From Lyophyllum atratum (taxonomy: Eukaryota; Basidiomycota; Agaricomycetes; Agaricales; Lyophyllaceae), in contig JACGCN010000005.1 in NCBI GenBank assembly GCA_014905825.1, positions 2,356,001 through 2,420,000 of the forward strand: 64,000 nt of DNA. Reading direction: 5' to 3'. This document shows positions 57,179-64,000 of the stretch, in pieces. A program made the position numbers and the translations under genes. A model generated the notes under the pieces. The model saw only the letters and a program-made list of their open reading frames with translations, made no database searches and was not told where the DNA came from. Within the stretch, counting starts at the first letter, position 1. The number at the start of each line of letters is the position of its first letter.

Positions 57179-60100
57179 ATGGCCCCGACCTTTGAGTTCC
57201 CTGTACCTGTACTCTCGGTCGCTGCGGAGGCTGTCCGTGAGCTAGAGGGCGGAGAGGCGTTGTCAGGCCTATGGACGCGTGAGTCATTTCTGTAGGTTTT
57301 GGCTATCGGCGAGGTGACGTTTCTGGGGTTCCTTCTCGTTCATTCTACAGTCTTTACGAAATGCAAGGCTTCCCTCAAAGACGGGCATAGGCTGGAGAAC
57401 ATCTCATGGAGACTGTGGTATCGCGAGATGGCGGCAGTCGCCCTCAAATGCGAAGAGGACGAAGCTGCGCTGGACGACTCTCAATTGTTCAACGAGAAAA
57501 TCAGCGAAAATCATTGTTTGGGAGACGAAGGAGGGCCACCCCTGTCGGCCCAGGAGATACTGCCATCGAGGACGACGGGACATTCGCCGCCTGCTCCGTC
57601 TCGAATATCCGGTTAGTCCGCTCTACTCTTCGTTTCATTTTCTTCTTCCTGCTGGCATCGTAATGTCTTTCGGGGGTTACTATGGCTGCGCCGGATGGCT
57701 CTTAGCCTCGTTGGCCTACATTCATCAATGTCCCCCACATGCTTTGGATCTGCATTCGATCTCCCCGTTCCTGAATTATCCAGTCTCGCACCCGTCTCCT
57801 TCAACCCCCCTCGTGCCATCATGACCCTCGATCTCCCGCTTACCCTTTCAAATATGTGATGACCGCTCACCATTCATCGCTCATGTCTTAGAAACATCTA
57901 CTAACATCCTTTTTCGTCAATCTAGTATCATCGCCCCGTCCGCACCCACATTCACATCCAGATGCATCAACGATTTCGAGGCCTATATTAGCGCGACGCA
58001 ATAGCTATGTAGGGAAGATCATCGTCGATATGCTGCCCAACCCCCTCCCACCGACTCAGTACCCGAATCCGGGCCTGTCGAGCCCAGCCACCGAGATTAC
58101 CTCGTATTTCTCCTCTGCGATACGACCATCGTCCCCGACGTTCCCGGTCGTCGACGCCAATCTCCATCCAATACGATGTCACCTCCCCACTCCCGCTGGG
58201 CCCGAAGAAGAGTTCGCCATCTTACCATCATCGACACATACATCGACAACACCCAACGGCATTGCTTCAACCCCCGCACTGCCCTTCGTCCAAGTCGAAG
58301 TATCAGCGCCTTCGACACCGCCGCCACCACAGCTCCCGCGCCTTGTCGTCGTGAACCCAACACCAGGACCTACCCCGCACCCCACACCCCCTGCCACGCC
58401 TACTCTCGGAGGGAGGCTGACTCTAAAGCACGATAGCCAGCCACCACACGGTGTTTTTTCGGATACACTGATGCCGGTGCCGAGACTGCCGCTGCCTCCA
58501 CTGTTCGTGCGTGCCGATGGCAGCACCACATCCAGCTCATCCTCGGGCTCTTCGGGCTCGGGCCGGACGGTGGCCTCGTCACCATCGACGACCGTTTCTG
58601 CCGGTGAGACCGAGCTCAAGGGCGAGGTGGCTGTTCCGACGGCGGCGGCGACGACTGTCGCGCTTGGGCCCTCGACTAAGACGGAAAGCGGGTCGCCCAC
58701 GTCGGTGCGCAGGACGAGTAGTTCGGGGACGGCGGGACACTTGCCACCACCCGGTACTGCGGGTGCATTGCAGGCAGGGCCTTCCAGGCCTAGACCGCGT
58801 GCGGGTGGGCATATCCGGCAGACCAGCAGTGCCAGCAGCAATGGCGGGCGGGGAGCTGGTCGGTCGACGGAGGTTGCGAAGGGTACGAGGAAGAGCACCA
58901 GCACGAGCCGGAGTAGGAGTCGCGGACCGGATGCGGGGCTGGCGATGACTGTTGTGGGTACGAAGAACGGGGCTGGGGGCGGGAAGGGGCGGACGTTGGG
59001 CCCGTTGAGGCGGACGGGGTCGGGGAGGGGGGTGGCTGGGAGGAATGGGAGGGAAAAGAGGCCGACGTTTAATATTGGATCGCATTCGGATGAGGGGAGT
59101 GCTTTGGGCTCGAAGAGTGCGGGGAGTGGGTCGTCGGTATCTGGTCCGAAGATCGAGGCAGTGGCGATTGTGAAAGCTGGGCCTGTTCAGCCAGCACCAG
59201 CACCGCCGCGACGAGCGCAGTCATCCGCCCGTCTTCCTCCTCCACCATCTGCGCAGCACCTCTCTGATGTTGCGAAGGTGGTCCCCCCGCAGCCACCACG
59301 ACGAACGATTGTGTTGGCTACCAGTGACTCGGACGATTACGAGACTGAGACGGATAGCGAGTGCGAGTCGGACGACGGTCGGGTGCAAGAAGATGCGGAG
59401 GGAGAAGAGGAGGAGGGAGACGCAGGGGACTGGTCGAGCGAGGAGTTGAGCACGGATGACGTGGAGGTCGTCGTGCGTCGTGGTACAGCCCAGCAGCAAG
59501 CTCCAGCACCCGCACCCGCACCCGCACCCCCGCTATCCAACACCCATTCCGGACGTCGCAACCCTGCACAGTCGCGTCCCGACCGCGCACACGCCCCGCC
59601 CATGCAGCAGACTCAGTCTGGCCAACATCACGCTCCCGCCCCTCAGCACCTCTCCCGCGTTCAGCAGAGCAGGCGGAACCACGCGGCCCACGCCCAGTAT
59701 GTCGTCGAGCAGGCTGCGATCGAGACCCAGCGAATCCGCGAGATGTTCGCGAAGAAGCCGGTACCGAGCTCCGAGCAGCTCGCGGGGAAGCGGACACGGA
59801 GCGTTGGGCTGTTGACGCAGCTTATGAACCCGGATCCGCAGATCTTTCCGCTGAGCCACCCGTATCGCCGGGGGTACAGCTCTGGCGAGATCAATGGCGT
59901 GGCTGCGGGGCTGACGATGACGGCGCCCGTGGCCCAGGGGAATGTCGGGCGGCGGGGGGTGGAGCATGTGAAGGGACGAGGGGTGGGACAAGGACAAGCT
60001 CAGGGCTTAGGGCAGGGTCAGGTACTTGGGAAGGGACAGGAGAGGAGGGCGAGTGCGGGGATGGCGCCTGGGTTGAAGCAGAGCAAGAGCTCGGCGGCGA

Positions 60101-61005
60101 TACCGGTTGCGTCGCAGGTGCAGGTGGGGAGTGTGGCGCGGGAGCCCAGCACGGGGGCGGGGCCTGCGGCTATGGTTGCTGGCAGCGGGGCGAGTGGAGG
60201 GTATAGGCCAAAGGGGCGCCCTGCGGATCAGGAGATGGAAGACGATAGCGATAGTGACGGCGAAGAGAACGGGCGGGATGCGATCCTCTTCTCGAAGAGC
60301 GTTGCGCAGGAGAAGCTGGAGGCGCTTGCGAAGAGGACACGCATCGTGGCCCATGACAAGAAGGACGCGGCGCCTGAAGAGGCGGAGCCAGTGCCAGACT
60401 GGTTGAGGGAGCCTGAGCCGCGAGGGAACGCGAATGGGAGGAGGGCGACGCATCCTCCTCCTAATGGCGCGTCCTCGTCACGACACCCGCAGCAGCGTCA
60501 GCAGGGGCATCGATCTTCACCAACACCTACACCGGCACCACCACCACCACCACCAGCGCCTATACCTGTGGGGCACCCGTACAACCTCCCACCACCTGCA
60601 CCGCCGTCGACTCCTCGTACGACGCGTCGACTCATGCTGCAAACCGAGATGTCAGAGAGTCTGAGGCGCAACTTGTTGTGGGAGCGGCAGGTCAGCAACG
60701 TCAATCTGGCGGCCATTCGTCGGACTGCTAGCGGTGGTGGCGGGGCGGGTAGAGGTGGGACAGTACTAGGAGGGGGTCTGCGGCCGTTGACAACGCTGCC
60801 GAGCATGGTGCAAGTAACTGCGAGGCAGCAGGGGGCTGGAGGGAACGTGAACGGTTTCAGCCGCCCGGAGGAGAGAGAAAGGGACCGGAGGGGGAGCGGA
60901 GGCGCCGTACCGACCGAGGGCCCGCAGGAGACGGAGGAGAGGAGGAAGAGGACTATGGCGAGGAACAGGAGCTGGGCGAACGACTACCACTATTCGGGAT
61001 GGTAA
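57179..61005 (+). CDS. DUF1752/DUF3295 regulatory protein (areA-like domain)
   Basis: Three exons (57179-57278, 57351-57611, 57926-61005) give 1146 aa. The N-terminal domain LSGLWTLFTKCKASLKDG with HRLENISWRLWYRE is the DUF1752 'nitrogen regulatory protein areA GATA-like' domain. About 900 residues of low-complexity Ser, Pro, Gly, Ala sequence follow, with runs such as APAPAPAPAP and a GQGQ-rich block near 640-670, and a DSDDYETETDSECESDD acidic patch. Near the C-terminus MSESLRRNLLWERQ fits DUF3295. Proteins of this layout are fungal regulators linked to nutrient signalling; they lack the zinc finger of true GATA factors, so DNA binding is not implied. The RRNSYVGKIIVDML segment supports the second splice. 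Intron 2 is 314 nt. Confidence 0.88.
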
Positions 61006-62360
61006 TGGGTGCAGTACTGTCGTCGCTGCGCGGATTCGATTCATTCGATCATTGTACGCGATGTCTCTTTTTTTGTGTTTTGGGTTCATTTGTACGATTA
61101 ACTCGTTCCTGTTGCTTCCATCCTTAATCTCGCCACATCATCCTTAATGCGCCCCGGTCTGTCGAACCAACGGGCTCGATGTCCGGAGATTCCAATTACC
61201 ACATACTATATTTGTCTGGCACTCGTCGCTTTCCATGCTTTTATTTCTTTACCTGGCATTATTCTCTTATCCCATGTACATCACTGACTCGCAGATCACA
61301 ACCACATCATTATCCATCTTAACACTTCCATTGTATACGATTTTCGTTGTACATACTTAATTACTTGCAGGCTCAACGATATCTGTTCCATTTGGGATTG
61401 TTTTGGGCAGTGATCGATCACGACAATGATTCTCCGAGTCGAAGACCGTAGCTCTCAAATATTGTTGTACAGGACATGGTGTTCAATTCAACATAGACCG
61501 CAGTGTGGTCGACAGGATAATGCAGCCCTTACACCCTACACGCTCACCGCTCCTGCTGCGAATCATATCACCAAAATTTGATGCGTTGAGACGCAAGCGG
61601 TGTCGAAGACCTTCGGTACGTATTCTCACATATTGGTCAGATATACATATTTGCAGCGAAGAAACTGGAGATCTCTCGAGGCTTAGAGTAGGCTACGGTA
61701 GGTCCAGGGGGATCCAGGGCCTGGCAGGAACCTTGGAGAGGGGTCTTCGACGCAGCCAGGGGAGCGCAGCAAAGGTCGGTGTGTTCGGCGATGCCACGCA
61801 AGTATTGTCATGCCTACTCTGAACAGGGTAAAGCTATTGAGTGCCTTGGCGTGTTTTGAGTTGAGAGTTACGCGCGACTTGTGGTACATAATTCTTTGGT
61901 TAAGATGAGGACGAGGACGAGGCGCGAACTGGGCACAAACCTATCTCGTCATGAGATCTGGTTAATCTCACCTAGTCGCGGCTGGTCTTGCCTATGATAG
62001 AACTCGCTTCGCCATCTGCCATAGGCTTCAACTGCTTGAGGCGGTCTCGCAGCTCGATCCTAAAGGAGTCCGCAGCATACCCGAATGTCCCAGCGCCTGC
62101 GACGGCGTGACACTAATTAACTCACAGTAGCCATTTAGGAGCAGGAACAAGGCAGACACGATAAGAGAGAGCACCACGACGTGCAGGAGGGTCCGCGGTT
62201 GATGGCGGGTGTGTGTCCGGTTATGAGGGTATCGGTGACGGTCCAGGTTGCGAGAGCGGGGGTGACCCCATCGACATACGGTAATTTTGACCTAGCTATC
62301 AATGCCGACATCAGGGGCCTTCGAGGACAAGATCCACAGGAACACAAACAGGTTCTATCA
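61006..62360. other. Convergent intergenic region
   Basis: About 1.35 kb between two converging genes. Contains the inverted partner (61747-61774) of a 28-bp sequence at 39.1 kb. A GAGGAC-type run lies near 61905-61920. No gene supported. Confidence 0.4.
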
Positions 62361-64000
62361 CTAGGTCTTGCATCGGAACGCAGTCCCATTCCAAACACTC
62401 CTCTGCGGGTACCGACAATGCTCTCTCTCGGCCCCGTCAAGTCCTGTCCCTATGATCGTCTCTGGAGCGACCCCTTTCTCCACCCAATCCACCATTGCGA
62501 GTAAAACATTGTGTGATGAGGCATTTACTACATTCGTCTCACTTCCGTACTGTCCAAATACACACGCGCCTGGTCCGCCGAAACAGTGATTCATTCCTGG
62601 GACCAAGAACAGGCGGTAGAAGGAGTCTAAGGAGGGCATTCCAAGAGTCTCGGATATCAAGTTGTAGAGACGTTTGGAGTTCCCTGATAGGATCCACTAG
62701 AGGAAGAATATGTTTATCGATTGTCTCCGATATGAGTCACATAGAATACACACCTCATCTCGACGCCCGTGATATGTGAGGAATTTGCCACCCCGCCTCT
62801 CGAATGCGGAGAAGTCTCCGTTGAACGTTGAAATTCCTCCAGGGTTGATCTTGTCGACGAGTGCGACGTCCTTTAAACCAAAATCGCTGAAGTCATAATT
62901 CGAATCGTTGAAAACCGCATATCTAAACCAATCCTGGCATGATAGAAGGTTAGACAATTGTAGAAAGGCAGAAAAAAGCATCCAAGAATACTAACACGAA
63001 TCAGAATATTGATGCTTCCCCCGAGAGCTATCTCATAGTAGCCGTCTGCTTCAGTCCCAGGATCATAACGAGGAGATATCAGTTCCCCTTCTGAACCGTA
63101 TAGAGGTTGATAGATCTTCCGCAGGGTATCCACCTGGGCCTTGGAAAGACAGCTTGTTGTGTTCTTCGCCGTGCATTGAATTGCCTCGGGCCGAAATTCG
63201 CATGCATCGGGCTCCGTGATAATCCCATCCTTTACCCCGTCCAGTTCATCACACTGCTTCAAAATCTCGACTGCAATTATGTCCCAAAGCGCAGGCGGGA
63301 TGAAACTCGCACTCGTGTTGGCATGTGGAGCACCAACATACCGTCCCATCATCGCACCCCATCCTGCGAAATGGTTCCAATTTGTTGCTGGGGCTCCTGC
63401 GACGATTCCATCGAAGTCTTCAGGGAACTTCAGCGCCGCCTGCGTACCCTGTCTCCCTCCCGTAGAACAGCCCAAGAAGTAGGACTTATCGTGTGATCGT
63501 CTGTAGTAGGCTCTGACAATCTGCTTGCCGATGACGGCCTCGACGTGTATTGCGCGGAAGGCGAAGTCGTTGATGACTTCAGGGTGATTCAAGAATTTAG
63601 TACCGTCGGTGTTTTCGCCGTCATGTCCGTTGTCGGACGCGACCGCCGCGAAGTGCAAGGATGCACCATAGTCAAGGTTCGAATAGTCGACACCTGTTGC
63701 ACTGGATTAATCTGACATACGTATAAATGCCGCATATGGATACGTACACCCTCCGAGTCCACCATTCCCCAAGCCGAGAAAGCGGCCGAACCACGTATCT
63801 GGAAGCCAAGCCTCTGCATGAATGGCTGAAGACGAAGTTGTATTCACGACGAATTGAACACGGCAAACGGAGGAGGAAACCAAGGCTTGGGACGTGCATG
63901 ATCCTGGGGCTGTTACGTTGGCTGGACCGGTAACGTGGGTTGCAGAAAGGATTGTGGTGTCTTCGAGATGAAGACGAGTCTCCAAGGCCGTGCAGGCAGA
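62361..64000 (-). CDS. Tannase/feruloyl esterase family, 5' end outside window
   Basis: Four exons are present (to 63748 from the right edge, 63693-62996, 62933-62754, 62696-62361), 489 codons with the start and signal peptide beyond the edge. The fold is that of the tannase family: AEAWLPDTWFGRFLGLGNGG, the nucleophile Ser in YFLGCSTGGRQG, a calcium-site-like DELDGVKDGI, the acid region HGRRDEW and the catalytic His in GMNHCFGGPG. Members hydrolyse gallate or ferulate esters of plant cell-wall phenolics outside the cell. Conserved Cys pairs (CSTGG, NHCFGG) fit the CS-D-HC disulfide signature of the family. Which ester it prefers cannot be read from sequence. Complete at its 3' end (TAG). Confidence 0.92.

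Noticed and set aside
58179..60806. Many long open frames on the minus strand and in other plus frames across the DUF1752 gene
   Set aside because: They are shadows of the long, GC-rich, low-complexity coding exon 57926-61005 and have Pro/Arg-biased composition.

Overview
The window reads as nuclear DNA of a filamentous basidiomycete, most likely an agaricomycete. Genes are compact and split by many short GT-AG introns (mostly 50-75 nt), strands are mixed, there are no operons, and several families are typical of mushroom-forming fungi: coiled-coil F-box proteins, small secreted CE4 deacetylases, a PP2C-like phosphatase and a divergent kinase-like protein. I cannot name the species.

Layout. 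0-7.6 kb: 3' end of a Lon protease gene, two related F-box genes and a decayed enoyl-reductase-like dehydrogenase. 9.7-22.5 kb: one CE4 polysaccharide deacetylase, a BEM46-type alpha/beta hydrolase, cytochrome c, an unknown 440-aa protein, a C2H2 zinc-finger factor, a small 105-aa protein and a Rossmann-fold protein whose 3' end is tandemly duplicated. 22.6-33.7 kb: four more CE4 genes, all on the minus strand, interrupted by a DHHC palmitoyltransferase gene. 35.4-43.2 kb: an 897-aa Zn2Cys6 factor with 15 exons including a 6-nt microexon, a single-pass membrane protein with repeated Cys clusters, and a phi-type glutathione S-transferase. 44-54.7 kb: gene-poor sequence, a dehydrogenase gene with one in-frame stop, a PP2C-like phosphatase, a decayed TFIIF-beta copy and a kinase-like gene. 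57-64 kb: a 1146-aa DUF1752/DUF3295 regulator and the 3' part of a tannase/feruloyl esterase gene that runs off the right edge.

The strongest theme is the dispersed family of five secreted CE4 enzymes (chitin/xylan deacetylase type). All five can be spliced by hand into full-length proteins of 246-262 aa with nearly identical exon lengths, so they arose by duplication of one intron-rich gene, with two precise intron losses. They and the tannase/feruloyl esterase would act outside the cell on polysaccharides and plant phenolics; the remaining genes are intracellular housekeeping or regulatory functions without obvious linkage.

Several genes carry lesions: the dehydrogenase at 6.4-7.6 kb and the TFIIF-beta copy have multiple lesions, the dehydrogenase at 47.5 kb has one stop codon, and the DHHC gene is one base short at a splice junction. 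I see no CRISPR array, rRNA, complete tRNA or intact transposon. Exon boundaries were derived by reading frames and splice consensus by eye and not by transcript data.
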